From SHZI01 sp963802215 (GTDB lineage: Bacteria > Pseudomonadota > Gammaproteobacteria > Steroidobacterales > GCA-2729495), in contig CAWDHQ010000001.1 of NCBI GenBank assembly GCA_963802215.1, forward strand, positions 372,001 through 436,000: a stretch of 64,000 nucleotides of DNA. Reading direction: 5' to 3'. The notes beneath the pieces are model-generated. The model was not told the DNA's origin. It was given only the letters and a program-made list of their open reading frames with translations, and ran no database searches. A program made the position numbers and the translations under genes. Shown here in pieces: positions 23,754-31,791 of this stretch (the stretch's first letter is position 1; the number at the start of each line of letters is the position of its first letter).

Positions 23754-24710
23754 ATGCCGGAGGTGTCAGTGGATGTCGCGGTGTGCCTGATGGGCCCGAC
23801 GGCCACGGGCAAGACGGACCTGGCCATGGCGCTGGCCGACCGGTTGCCGCTCGGGCTGATCAGTGTGGACTCCGCCATGGTCTACCGCCATCTGGACATC
23901 GGCAGCGGCAAGCCCGCGCCCGACGTGCTCGAACGGTATCCCCACCGGCTGATCGACATCCGGGATCCCTGGGAGCAGTACTCGGCGGGTGGCTTTGCCA
24001 CCGATGCCTCCCGGGCTGTCCGCGAGGTCAGCGCAGCCGGCCGGATCCCCCTGCTGGTTGGCGGTACGTTCCTCTACTTCCGGAGTCTCGTGCAGGGACT
24101 CTCGGACCTGCCGACGGCCGATCCGGCCCTGCGGGCCGACCTCGACGCCCGGGCGGCCCGCGAGGGCTGGCCCGCGATGCACGCGGAACTCGCGCGCGTC
24201 GATCCCGCCGCTGCGGCCCGGATCGGCGCCACGGACCGCCAGCGCATCCAGCGGGCGCTCGAGGTCTGGCTGCTGACAGGCCAGCCAATCTCGGCGCTAC
24301 AGGGCCGTGCCGACGCGGGCGGGCGGGGGCGATTTTTCCGGGTGGGGCTCATTCCCCGGGACCGGCGGGTGCTGGCGGAGCGCATTGCCCGGCGCTTCCA
24401 GCTGATGATCGGCCGCGGCTTCATCGGCGAGGTGGAGCGGCTGCTGTCCCTGCCGGAAATGCACGCTGACCGGCCGGCGCTGCGCGCCGTCGGCTACCGG
24501 CAGATCGCCCGGTTCGTGGGCGGTGCCTGTACGCGCGCCGAGGCCGAGCAGCAGGCCCTGGCCGCGACCCGACAGCTGGCCAAACGGCAGCTGACCTGGC
24601 TGCGCCGGGAGGACTGCAATCTGTGGCTCGACATGGAGGCCGACGACCTCCCCGGGCGTCTCGAACAGGCCGTTCGTGCTGCGCTTCCGCGGATGCAATA
24701 TCAGTCCTGA
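23754..24710 (+). CDS. miaA: tRNA dimethylallyltransferase MiaA
   Basis: Adds a dimethylallyl group to A37 of tRNAs reading UNN codons. 318 residues. P-loop GPTATGKTDLAMALAD (about residues 14-29), SVDSAMVYRHLDIGSGKP, LVGGTFLYFRSLVQGLSDLP and AVGYRQIARFVGG are all present. It follows mutL in the usual gammaproteobacterial order and is followed by hfq; a short hairpin starts directly after its stop. Confidence 0.95.
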   Translation: MPEVSVDVAVCLMGPTATGKTDLAMALADRLPLGLISVDSAMVYRHLDIGSGKPAPDVLERYPHRLIDIRDPWEQYSAGGFATDASRAVREVSAAGRIPLLVGGTFLYFRSLVQGLSDLPTADPALRADLDARAAREGWPAMHAELARVDPAAAARIGATDRQRIQRALEVWLLTGQPISALQGRADAGGRGRFFRVGLIPRDRRVLAERIARRFQLMIGRGFIGEVERLLSLPEMHADRPALRAVGYRQIARFVGGACTRAEAEQQALAATRQLAKRQLTWLRREDCNLWLDMEADDLPGRLEQAVRAALPRMQYQS

Positions 24711-24726
24711 GCGGCTAGAATGCCGC
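24711..24726 (+). promoter_or_regulatory. hairpin with TAGAAT loop between miaA and hfq
   Basis: GCGGC-TAGAAT-GCCGC forms a perfect 5-bp stem beginning right after the miaA stop. The loop TAGAAT is itself a 5-of-6 match to a -10 element, so this could be either an RNA hairpin or an hfq promoter. No good -35 is seen (ATGCAA at 17 bp). Confidence 0.35.
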
Positions 24727-24764
24727 AGCGGCTGTAACAAAAAGAATAATCTCAGGAGTCCAAG

Positions 24765-25004
24765 ATGGCCAAAGGTCAGGTGCTGCAGGATCCCTTCTTG
24801 AACGCGCTTCGGAAGGAAAAAGTGCCTGTCTCCATCTATCTGGTGAACGGCATCAAGCTGCAGGGGACCGTGGAGTCCTTCGACCAGTTTGTCGTGCTGC
24901 TCAAGAACAGCGTCAGCCAGATGGTCTACAAGCACGCCATTTCCACGGTCGTCCCGTCCCGCGCGGTTCGCGTTCCGGACGGCGACGAAGAGGACGACGA
25001 CTGA
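24765..25004 (+). CDS. hfq: RNA chaperone Hfq
   Basis: Hexameric Sm-like protein that pairs small RNAs with mRNAs. 79 residues. Sm1 (SIYLVNGIKLQGTVESFDQFVVLL) and Sm2 (YKHAISTVVP) are canonical, as are the N-terminal GQVLQDPFLNALRKE residues. The C-terminal tail is short and acidic (ending DGDEEDDD), unlike the long flexible tail of enteric Hfq (102 residues). AGGAG lies 8 bases upstream of the ATG. Confidence 0.98.
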   Translation: MAKGQVLQDPFLNALRKEKVPVSIYLVNGIKLQGTVESFDQFVVLLKNSVSQMVYKHAISTVVPSRAVRVPDGDEEDDD

Positions 25005-25076
25005 TCAATCCTGCTGATCTGCTGACCCTCCGGTGGAGGTGTGCCGGGCGCATCGGGTCGGGTTCGGGGTACCTGC

Positions 25077-26393
25077 TTGTTTGACCGGCCCAGTCATGGG
25101 GAACGGGCCGTGCTGGTCCACGTCGGCATCGGTCATCCGCCGGGCCCCGACGCCCAGACGGAGTTCAATGCCCTGGCCCTGTCGGCCGGTGCGGAGATTG
25201 CGGGGTCACTGACGGCCACCCTGCGCCAGGTCAATCCGCGCTTCCTCATCGGGACCGGAAAGGTGGAAGAACTGCGGCAGCTGCTCCACGACACCTGCGC
25301 TGAAATCGTCCTGATCGACCATCGACTGAGCCCTGCGCAGCAGCGCAATCTCGAAAAGTCGCTCGATCGGCGCGTGATCGACCGGACGGGTTTGATCCTG
25401 GACATCTTCGCCCAGCGCGCGCGCACTCACGAAGGCAAGCTGCAGGTGGAACTGGCGCAGATGGAGCACCTCTCCACGCGCCTGGTCCGCGGCTGGACGC
25501 ACCTGGAACGGCAGAAGGGCGGTATTGGCCTGCGCGGTCCCGGCGAGACCCAGTTGGAGACCGACCGGCGGCTTATTGGTGCGCGGATCCGCAGCCTCGG
25601 TGAACGCCTTGGCCGCGTGTCGCAGCAACGGCGCACGGCCGGCCAGAAACGCCGCAAGGAAGAAGTCCCGACGGTTTCCCTGGTGGGCTACACCAATGCC
25701 GGCAAGTCCACGCTCTTCAATCTCCTGACGCGGGCCGGGGTGCTCGTGGCAGACCAGTTGTTCGCGACCCTCGATCCCACGCTGCGGCGTGTCACGCTGC
25801 CGGACGGCACCGGCATCGTGCTGGCCGACACGGTCGGCTTCATCCGGGATCTGCCCCACGAACTTGTCGCCGCGTTCCGTTCCACCCTCGAGGAGACACG
25901 GCATTCCCGCCTGCTCCTGCACGTGATCGACTCGTCGGATCCGGCTCACGAGGAGCGGATCCACGACGTGGTGAAAGTGCTGGAGGAGATCGGGGCAGAC
26001 CAATTGCCGCGAATCCAGGTATATAACAAGGCTGATATACTCGGCGTTCCGCCACGAGTGGATCGCGCAGAGACCGGCATGGCAACGCGGGTCTGGCTGT
26101 CGTCGCGCACGGGTCTCGGCGTGGACTCCCTGCTCGGGGTGATTGCCGAATACCTGCACGTTGCCTTGCTCAGGTGCACGGTGGAGGTATCAGCGGCCGA
26201 GGCCAGGGTTCGCGCCCGCCTCTACGAGATGGGCGCGGTCACGGCGGAGCGATTGCGGGACGATGGCGGCTGGGAACTCGATCTGGAACTCGATCAGCGA
26301 GGCTTCGACGACCTCGACCGACGCGAGCACCTGCGCGTGCTGTCCGGCCGGTTGCCGGAGCAGGTGCCGGCCCGCCCGGCAGTGGGGCAATGA
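25077..26393 (+). CDS. hflX: ribosome-associated GTPase HflX
   Basis: GTPase that binds the 50S subunit and rescues stalled ribosomes. 438 residues. The N-terminal HflX domain has RVIDRTGLILDIFAQRARTHEGKLQVELAQ and RGWTHLERQKGGIGLRGPGETQLETDRR; the G domain starts with GYTNAGKST. TTG 25077 was chosen over GTG 25041: it gives the family start MFDR and has GGGGT with 7-nt spacing, whereas GTG 25041 has GGAGG immediately adjacent. Part of hfq-hflX-hflK-hflC. Confidence 0.94.
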   Translation: MFDRPSHGERAVLVHVGIGHPPGPDAQTEFNALALSAGAEIAGSLTATLRQVNPRFLIGTGKVEELRQLLHDTCAEIVLIDHRLSPAQQRNLEKSLDRRVIDRTGLILDIFAQRARTHEGKLQVELAQMEHLSTRLVRGWTHLERQKGGIGLRGPGETQLETDRRLIGARIRSLGERLGRVSQQRRTAGQKRRKEEVPTVSLVGYTNAGKSTLFNLLTRAGVLVADQLFATLDPTLRRVTLPDGTGIVLADTVGFIRDLPHELVAAFRSTLEETRHSRLLLHVIDSSDPAHEERIHDVVKVLEEIGADQLPRIQVYNKADILGVPPRVDRAETGMATRVWLSSRTGLGVDSLLGVIAEYLHVALLRCTVEVSAAEARVRARLYEMGAVTAERLRDDGGWELDLELDQRGFDDLDRREHLRVLSGRLPEQVPARPAVGQ

Positions 26394-26458
26394 GTGACTC
26401 GCGGCATCGTGCTTTTTTTGTAGTGTGCGCATCAACATGAAAGCCTGGGACTGAAGGC

Positions 26459-27610
26459 ATGGCCTGGAACGAATCTGGCAACGGCAAGAATCCGTGGGAC
26501 CGGGGGCGCAACGAGGGTCCGCCGGACCTGGACAAGATCGTCCGGGACTGGCAACAGCGCCTGAATGCCTTCCTGCGCGGCGGCCGGGGCGGGCCGCGAT
26601 CGGCGGCGCCATCCGGCGGGCAGGTCAACGGGCCTCTCCTCGGACTCCTTGGCGCGATTGTGTTCGTGATCTGGATTGCCACCGGTGTCTACCGGGTCGA
26701 CGCCGCCGAGCGCGGCGTCGTGACCCGCTTTGGTGCCTACCAGGAAACCACCGAGCCCGGCCTGCGCTGGCACCTGCCCTGGCCCGTCGAGCGCGTCGAG
26801 CGGGTCAACATCAACGAAGTGGTGCCCTTCAAGCAGCAGACCCGTATGCTGACCGCCGATGAGAACATCGTGGTCGTCGACCTCGTGGTGCAGTACCGCC
26901 GGGCAGATCCCGTCAAGTTCCTGTTCAACGTCCGGGATCCGGAAGCCACCTTGCAGGACGTCAGCGAAAGCGCCATTCGCGAGGTGATCGGCAAGAACAA
27001 GCTGGACTTCGTCCTCCTCGAGGGCCGCACCGAGATTGCAGTCCTGACGGAAAAGCTCATCCAGCAGACTCTCGACGAGTACCAGACCGGCATGCTGGTG
27101 ACGAAGGTCAACCTCCAGGACGCCAACTTCCCCAGCCAGGTGGAGGCGGCCGTGCAGGACGCCATTAAAGCGCGGGAGGACCGGGAGCGTCTCTCCTTCG
27201 AGGCCCAGGCCTATGCCAACGACGTGCTGCCACGGGCACGCGGTGAAGCCGTGCGCCGCCAGCAGGACTCGGAGGCCTATCGCGCCCGGGTCGTCGCGGA
27301 TGCCCAGGGTGAAGCCTCACGCTTCACGCAGCTCCTTGGTGAGTACCAGCAGGCGCCTGAGGTTACCCGCAAGCGTCTTTACCTCGATGCCATGGAAGAC
27401 ATCTACGCCAACTCGAGCAAGGTGCTGATTGATTCCAGTGACGGCAACAAGATGATCTACCTGCCTGTCGACAAGCTCCTCGAGAAGCGCCGCGAGCCAG
27501 CCGTCCCGGCCACGGGCCAGGCTGCGCGGACCCCGGCGGCCAGCGCGGCAGCCGAGGCGTCCACCGCGACCCGCGATCGGGAAGATCGCCGTACCCGGGA
27601 GGCCCGATGA
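26459..27610 (+). CDS. hflK: FtsH protease modulator HflK
   Basis: SPFH-family inner-membrane protein which, with HflC, forms a cage around FtsH and restrains its proteolysis. 383 residues: Gly/Asn-rich cytoplasmic N-terminus with GNGKNPWDRGRNEGPPDLD, one TM segment at about 60-80, then an SPFH domain (YRVDAAERGVVTRFGAYQETTEPGLRWHLPWP) and a coiled coil. The C-terminus ends in an Ala/Thr/Arg-rich tail. ATG overlaps nothing upstream; the TGA overlaps the hflC ATG by 4 bp. Confidence 0.96.
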   Translation: MAWNESGNGKNPWDRGRNEGPPDLDKIVRDWQQRLNAFLRGGRGGPRSAAPSGGQVNGPLLGLLGAIVFVIWIATGVYRVDAAERGVVTRFGAYQETTEPGLRWHLPWPVERVERVNINEVVPFKQQTRMLTADENIVVVDLVVQYRRADPVKFLFNVRDPEATLQDVSESAIREVIGKNKLDFVLLEGRTEIAVLTEKLIQQTLDEYQTGMLVTKVNLQDANFPSQVEAAVQDAIKAREDRERLSFEAQAYANDVLPRARGEAVRRQQDSEAYRARVVADAQGEASRFTQLLGEYQQAPEVTRKRLYLDAMEDIYANSSKVLIDSSDGNKMIYLPVDKLLEKRREPAVPATGQAARTPAASAAAEASTATRDREDRRTREAR

Positions 27611-28476
27611 ACATCCGCGCACTCATGCCGATCGGCCTGCTGTTGCTGGCCTGGATAGCCAGCCTGTCGGTTTTCACCGTCGATGAGCGGGAGCTGGCCA
27701 TCAAGTTCCGGCTGGGCAAGATCATCCAGACGGAGTTCGAGCCGGGGCTGCACTTCAAGATGCCCTTCATCAACAACGTCCGGAAGTTCCCGCGCCAGAT
27801 CCTGACCCAGACCAATCCGCAGGAGCTGTTCCTCACCTTCGAGAAGAAGAACCTGTTCGTGGACTTCTTCGTCAAGTGGCGGATCATCGACGTTGGCGCC
27901 TTCTACCGCGCGACCCGTGGCGACGAAGCCCTGGCAGCCCAGCGCCTGATCGAAATCGTCAAGGATGGAGTCCGCAGCGAGTTTGCCAAGCGTACCGTGC
28001 CCCAGGTGGTAACGGCCGAGCGGCGGGAGCTGCTGGACAACATGCTCGCCAGCGCGCGGGTCAATGCACGGGAACTGGGCATGGAGGTCGTCGATGTCCG
28101 GGTCAAGCGCACCGAGTTCCCCGAACAGGTCAGCGACTCGGTGTTCGACCGAATGCGCCAGGAACGTGCCCGAACCGCCTCGGAGCTGCGGGCGCAGGGC
28201 GCGGAGGCCGCCGAGCAGATTCGTGCAGAGGCTGACCGGCAACGCACCGTCACACTCGCCGAGGCGTATCGTGACGCGGAGAAGGTCAGGGGCGCCGGTG
28301 ACGCAGAGGCGGCGCGCATCTACGCGGAGGCATACAAGAAGGACCCCGAGTTCTTCGCCTTCTACCGCAGCATCCAGGCCTACCGGCGCTCGCTCGGCAA
28401 AGAGAATGACCTGCTGGTCCTCGACAAGGACAGCGACTTCTTCCGGTTCATGCAGCGCCCGGACGGCGGGCGCTAG
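27607..28476 (+). CDS. hflC: FtsH protease modulator HflC
   Basis: Partner of HflK. 289 residues: a single N-terminal TM helix (about 5-25), SPFH domain beginning VDERELAIKFRLGKII, and a long helix with RMRQERARTASELRAQG. The last residues EFFAFYRSIQAYRRSLGKENDLLVLDKDSDFFRF match the usual HflC end. Starts in ATGA overlapping hflK. Confidence 0.97.
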   Translation: MNIRALMPIGLLLLAWIASLSVFTVDERELAIKFRLGKIIQTEFEPGLHFKMPFINNVRKFPRQILTQTNPQELFLTFEKKNLFVDFFVKWRIIDVGAFYRATRGDEALAAQRLIEIVKDGVRSEFAKRTVPQVVTAERRELLDNMLASARVNARELGMEVVDVRVKRTEFPEQVSDSVFDRMRQERARTASELRAQGAEAAEQIRAEADRQRTVTLAEAYRDAEKVRGAGDAEAARIYAEAYKKDPEFFAFYRSIQAYRRSLGKENDLLVLDKDSDFFRFMQRPDGGR

Positions 28477-28547
28477 GGCAGCGCACGGGCTCCAGGCACT
28501 TCGCCCTGACGTGGCGAGGCCTCCGGGGCCGGCAGTTGTGGGCAGCG

Positions 28548-28745
28548 ATGGACTGGAATGATCTGCTGACGGGGCTGGCCCTGTACCTCGTCCTCGAGGG
28601 GATCCTGCCCTTCCTGAGTCCGGAAGGCTGGCGACGGAGCATGAGTTTGATTGCGGGGCTGCCAGGCCGGCAGCTGCGCATTTTCGGGTTGGTGAGCATG
28701 CTGGCAGGCCTCCTGCTGCTGGCGCTCGTGCGGGGCGGAAATTGA
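28548..28745 (+). CDS. DUF2065 small membrane protein (YjeT type)
   Basis: A 65-residue protein with two hydrophobic segments (LLTGLALYLVLEGILPFL and LRIFGLVSMLAGLLLLALV), the standard size for the DUF2065/YjeT family, which sits between hflC and purA in many gammaproteobacteria. Function unknown; it may act at the inner membrane with HflKC, but this is only suggested by location. ATG 28548 was preferred to an in-frame TTG at 28536. The stop lies five bases inside the region immediately upstream of the purA GTG. Confidence 0.88.
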   Translation: MDWNDLLTGLALYLVLEGILPFLSPEGWRRSMSLIAGLPGRQLRIFGLVSMLAGLLLLALVRGGN

Positions 28746-28747
28746 CC

Positions 28748-30040
28748 GTGGGCAAGAGCGTAGTCGTCATCGGCACACAGTGGGGTGACGAAGGCAAGGG
28801 GAAGATCGTGGACCTGCTGACCGGGCAGGCCCAGGCGGTGATCCGCTTCCAGGGCGGGCACAATGCCGGTCACACGCTGATCATCGACGGCCAGAAGACG
28901 GTCCTGCACCTGATTCCGTCGGGGATCCTGCGGCCAGGTGTCTCCTGCGTCATCGGCAATGGCGTGGTCGTGCACGTTCCCTCCCTGCTGAAGGAAATCG
29001 ATGGCCTGGAATCGCGAGGCGTCGCGGTGGCGGATCGCCTGCGCATCAGTGCCGCGTGCCCCCTGATACTTCCAACGCACATTGCCCTTGACCAGGCCCG
29101 GGAGCAGGCGCGGGGCGAGCGGGCGATCGGTACCACGGGCCGTGGTATTGGTCCCGCGTACGAGGACAAGGCCGGCCGGCGTTCGCTGCGCATGGCCGAC
29201 CTGTTCGACGAGCAAAGCTTTGGCGAGCGGCTGGCCGAGGTGATGGAGTTGCACAATTTCATGCTCGAGCGGTACTACTCCGCTGTACCGGTCAGCGTGG
29301 AGGCCACCCGTGACGAGTGGCTGGCTCACGCCGTCCGTATCCGACCGATGATTATCGACACCGTGGCCTACCTGGATGAACTCCACCGGGGTGGCGCCCG
29401 GCTCATGTTCGAAGGCGCCCAGGGAGCGTTGCTGGACGTGGACCATGGCACCTATCCCTACGTCACGTCATCCAATACTTCGGCTGGCGCTGCAGCGACC
29501 GGCTCGGGCCTTGGGCCGGCGGTCTTCGACTACGTCCTCGGCGTCGTCAAGGCCTATGCCACGCGGGTGGGAGGTGGACCGTTTCCCACCGAGTTATTCG
29601 ACGAGACGGGCGAGCGGCTCGCGCGAGTCGGCGTCGAGTTCGGCTCCACGACAGGACGACCGCGCCGGTGCGGCTGGTTCGATGCCGTAACGGTCCGCAG
29701 GGCCGTGATCAACAGCAGCGTCACCGGCCTGTGCGTCACCAAGCTCGACGTACTGGACGGCCTGCCGGTGGTGAAGGTCTGCACGGGCTACCGGCTGAAC
29801 GGCCGGGTGACGGGCAACCCGCCGCTGCTGGTAGACCAGTACGAGCACGTCGAGCCCGTCTACGAAGAGCTGGCCGGCTGGTCCACCTCCACGCTGGGGA
29901 TCAGCACCCTGGACGGGTTGCCCGGCGAGGCGCGGCATTACCTGCAGCGCCTCGAAGCCATCGTCGGCGTGCCGGTCGACATGATATCCACCGGCGCCGA
30001 TCGCGATCACAACATCATCCTCCGCCATCCGTTCGACTGA
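28748..30040 (+). CDS. purA: adenylosuccinate synthetase
   Basis: Converts IMP to adenylosuccinate with GTP and aspartate in AMP synthesis. 430 residues. P-loop-like GTQWGDEGKGKIVDLLT at the N-terminus, GGHNAGHTL, GTTGRGIGPAYEDKAGRR, TNTSAG-type SNTSAGAAATGSG, and the GTP-binding CVTKLDVLDGL. GTG 28748 gives MGKSVVVIGTQWGDEGK, matching the family; the in-frame TTG at 28742 is an alternative. GGCGG lies 9 bases upstream. Confidence 0.97.
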   Translation: MGKSVVVIGTQWGDEGKGKIVDLLTGQAQAVIRFQGGHNAGHTLIIDGQKTVLHLIPSGILRPGVSCVIGNGVVVHVPSLLKEIDGLESRGVAVADRLRISAACPLILPTHIALDQAREQARGERAIGTTGRGIGPAYEDKAGRRSLRMADLFDEQSFGERLAEVMELHNFMLERYYSAVPVSVEATRDEWLAHAVRIRPMIIDTVAYLDELHRGGARLMFEGAQGALLDVDHGTYPYVTSSNTSAGAAATGSGLGPAVFDYVLGVVKAYATRVGGGPFPTELFDETGERLARVGVEFGSTTGRPRRCGWFDAVTVRRAVINSSVTGLCVTKLDVLDGLPVVKVCTGYRLNGRVTGNPPLLVDQYEHVEPVYEELAGWSTSTLGISTLDGLPGEARHYLQRLEAIVGVPVDMISTGADRDHNIILRHPFD

Positions 30041-30059
30041 TAGCGCGGTATCCGGCCCG

Positions 30060-31034
30060 ATGCACGTCCCGCTGCAACCTTCGATGCCGACAGCGGGATC
30101 CGGGTGGGCACGCAGCGTGAGGTGGGCGCGGCTCGCCTTCACCAGTGTGGTGGCGGCGGTGATGCTCAGCGGCTGCGTGGTCCGCGTCGTGTACAACCAG
30201 CTGGACTGGCTGGCCCTCTGGTATGTGGAGGATTACTTCGATCTCGATCCCGCCCAGGAAGAGCAGGCGAGGAAGATGATCGGCCAGACGATCAGCTGGC
30301 ACCGGCAGACCCAGCTGCCACGCTACGCCAGCCTGATGCGCACGGTGCAGGGTGGCATCACTCCGCCAGTCGATGCCGCCTTCCTGGCCGACCGTTATGC
30401 CGAAGTCGTGGCACTGTGGGACGATCTGCTGCGGCAGGTTGCGCCCGGCTTTGCCGGTCTGCTCCAGTCACTGAGCGACGATCAGGTGGACGATCTCTTC
30501 GAGAACCTCGCGGACGAGAACCGCGAGCTGGAAGACGACTACTCGGGCGTCAGTCGCGAGGAGCGCCGGGCGAAGCAGGACAAGGCCATCATCAAGGCAT
30601 TCAGGCGTTTCACCGGCCGGTTGAGCCCCGAACAGGAGCTTCTGGTGCGCGAGCACACGGCACAGTTCCACGACCTGTCAGCAGACTGGCTGAGGCGCAG
30701 GGCGGCCTGGCAGGCCGAGTTCCGCGTGCTGATGGCCGGCAGGAAGTCTGATCCGCTCTTTGCAGAACGCATCACGGACCTCATGCTCCACCCGAACCAG
30801 TTCGACAGCCCGGGCTACCGGAAGCTGGTGCTCGAGAACCAGAAATCCTCGTTCAGACTGGTGGCGGCCGTGCTGGACAGCCTGTCGCCAAAGCAGTCCG
30901 AGCACCTGCGCGATCACCTCACCACCTATGCCAGGGACTTCGATGCGCTCGTGCGCGAGAAGTCGGGGCAGGGGCGGGAAACGGGGTCAGGCCAGACCCG
31001 CAACAAGGAGACACCAGACGATGAAGCCGCTTGA
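30060..31034 (+). CDS. DUF6279-like lipoprotein
   Basis: A 324-residue predicted lipoprotein. A basic N-terminus is followed by a hydrophobic stretch and the lipobox LSGC (Cys39; Cys31 if a second ATG at 30084 is used). The mature part is helical and rich in charged residues: VVYNQLDWLALWYVEDYFDLDPAQEEQA, then repeated acidic/basic heptads. The YNQLDWLALWYVEDYFDL segment is typical of the DUF6279 family of unknown function. It starts 19 bp after purA, and its 3' end overlaps the next gene by 14 bp, so the pair is co-translated. Confidence 0.8.
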   Translation: MHVPLQPSMPTAGSGWARSVRWARLAFTSVVAAVMLSGCVVRVVYNQLDWLALWYVEDYFDLDPAQEEQARKMIGQTISWHRQTQLPRYASLMRTVQGGITPPVDAAFLADRYAEVVALWDDLLRQVAPGFAGLLQSLSDDQVDDLFENLADENRELEDDYSGVSREERRAKQDKAIIKAFRRFTGRLSPEQELLVREHTAQFHDLSADWLRRRAAWQAEFRVLMAGRKSDPLFAERITDLMLHPNQFDSPGYRKLVLENQKSSFRLVAAVLDSLSPKQSEHLRDHLTTYARDFDALVREKSGQGRETGSGQTRNKETPDDEAA

Positions 31035-31599
31035 AACATTGCAGTGGGAGCGCCGCCGGAAGCTCCAGGTCCGCGAAGCCTTTCGTGCGGGCATGGCGGC
31101 CTTCGCCGAGTTGCCCGGAGACCCCGTGGCGTTCTATGGCGCCTGTATTGACTACCTGCTGCCGGCCCAGCGGCGGCTGATCGACCAGGACATGCGTCTT
31201 GCAAACCTCATCGAGAGCCGGGTTCCGGCGACCCAGGTGGAGGATCACGGGAAAATTGCCTCGCTCAAGGAGCGCCTCCACGACAGCGACGTGGCGCTCC
31301 GGGCCTTCGAGGCTGGCGCTCGCGAGCTTCGACAGCAGGGGGTCGCGGCCCGGGGCAGGTTCGAGGCGGCTGCCCGGACCTACATAGATTTCGTGGTGAA
31401 CGTGCTCGGCGCCCGCAGTCACTCGCTTCGCCACCTGACTACCACGCTGCTGAGCGAAGCGGACTGGAGCTACATCGTGGGAATGACGCCAGAGCTGATT
31501 GCCGAGGAAGGAGAATTATTCGAGCGGGTCCGGGCGACTGCCCCCGCCGGAATTGATCCCGCCCAGGTATCGACGGAACGGCCGGCAAAGCCGGCCTGA
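31021..31599 (+). CDS. helical protein of unknown function, co-translated with the DUF6279-like lipoprotein
   Basis: A 192-residue soluble protein. I do not recognise a family. There is no signal peptide. It looks almost entirely helical, with DYLLPAQRRLIDQDMRLANLIE and AFEAGARELRQQGVAARGRFEAAARTYIDFV suggesting a helical bundle. ATG 31021 lies inside the end of the lipoprotein gene (14-bp overlap). The codons for its last residues (PAKPA) form a 7-bp stem-loop shared with the 3' side of tRNA-Leu. A partner of the lipoprotein is possible but not shown. Confidence 0.72.
   Translation: MKPLETLQWERRRKLQVREAFRAGMAAFAELPGDPVAFYGACIDYLLPAQRRLIDQDMRLANLIESRVPATQVEDHGKIASLKERLHDSDVALRAFEAGARELRQQGVAARGRFEAAARTYIDFVVNVLGARSHSLRHLTTTLLSEADWSYIVGMTPELIAEEGELFERVRATAPAGIDPAQVSTERPAKPA
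31580..31596. terminator. bidirectional stem-loop between the orphan gene and tRNA-Leu
   Basis: GGCCGGC-AAA-GCCGGCC is a perfect 7-bp stem with a 3-nt loop overlapping the last codons of the plus-strand gene and lying 22 bp beyond the tRNA-Leu 3' end. Neither side has a proper T-run, so it may be a processing or stability hairpin rather than an intrinsic terminator. Confidence 0.4.
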
Positions 31600-31617
31600 T
31601 GCAAATGCGGTCTCGCG

Positions 31618-31704
<87 letters not shown>

Positions 31705-31733
31705 GCGGTGGTACGGCTCAATAAGAGTGCGGC

Positions 31734-31762
31734 AATCTAATGGCAGGCTGTATGCTTGTCAA
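31734..31762 (-). promoter_or_regulatory. tRNA-Leu promoter with consensus -35
   Basis: On the reverse strand a perfect TTGACA (31762-31757) and TAGATT (31739-31734, 4 of 6) are separated by exactly 17 bp. Transcription would start near 31727, 23 nt upstream of the tRNA 5' end. This is the clearest sigma-70 promoter in the window. Confidence 0.8.
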
Positions 31763-31791
31763 CGCAATGAGCATTTCAGCAGCAGTCTTTC

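Noticed and set aside
26394..26458. Terminator between hflX and hflK at the T7 run
   Set aside because: A run of seven T is present at 26412-26419, but no convincing stem precedes it, and the genes are usually one operon.
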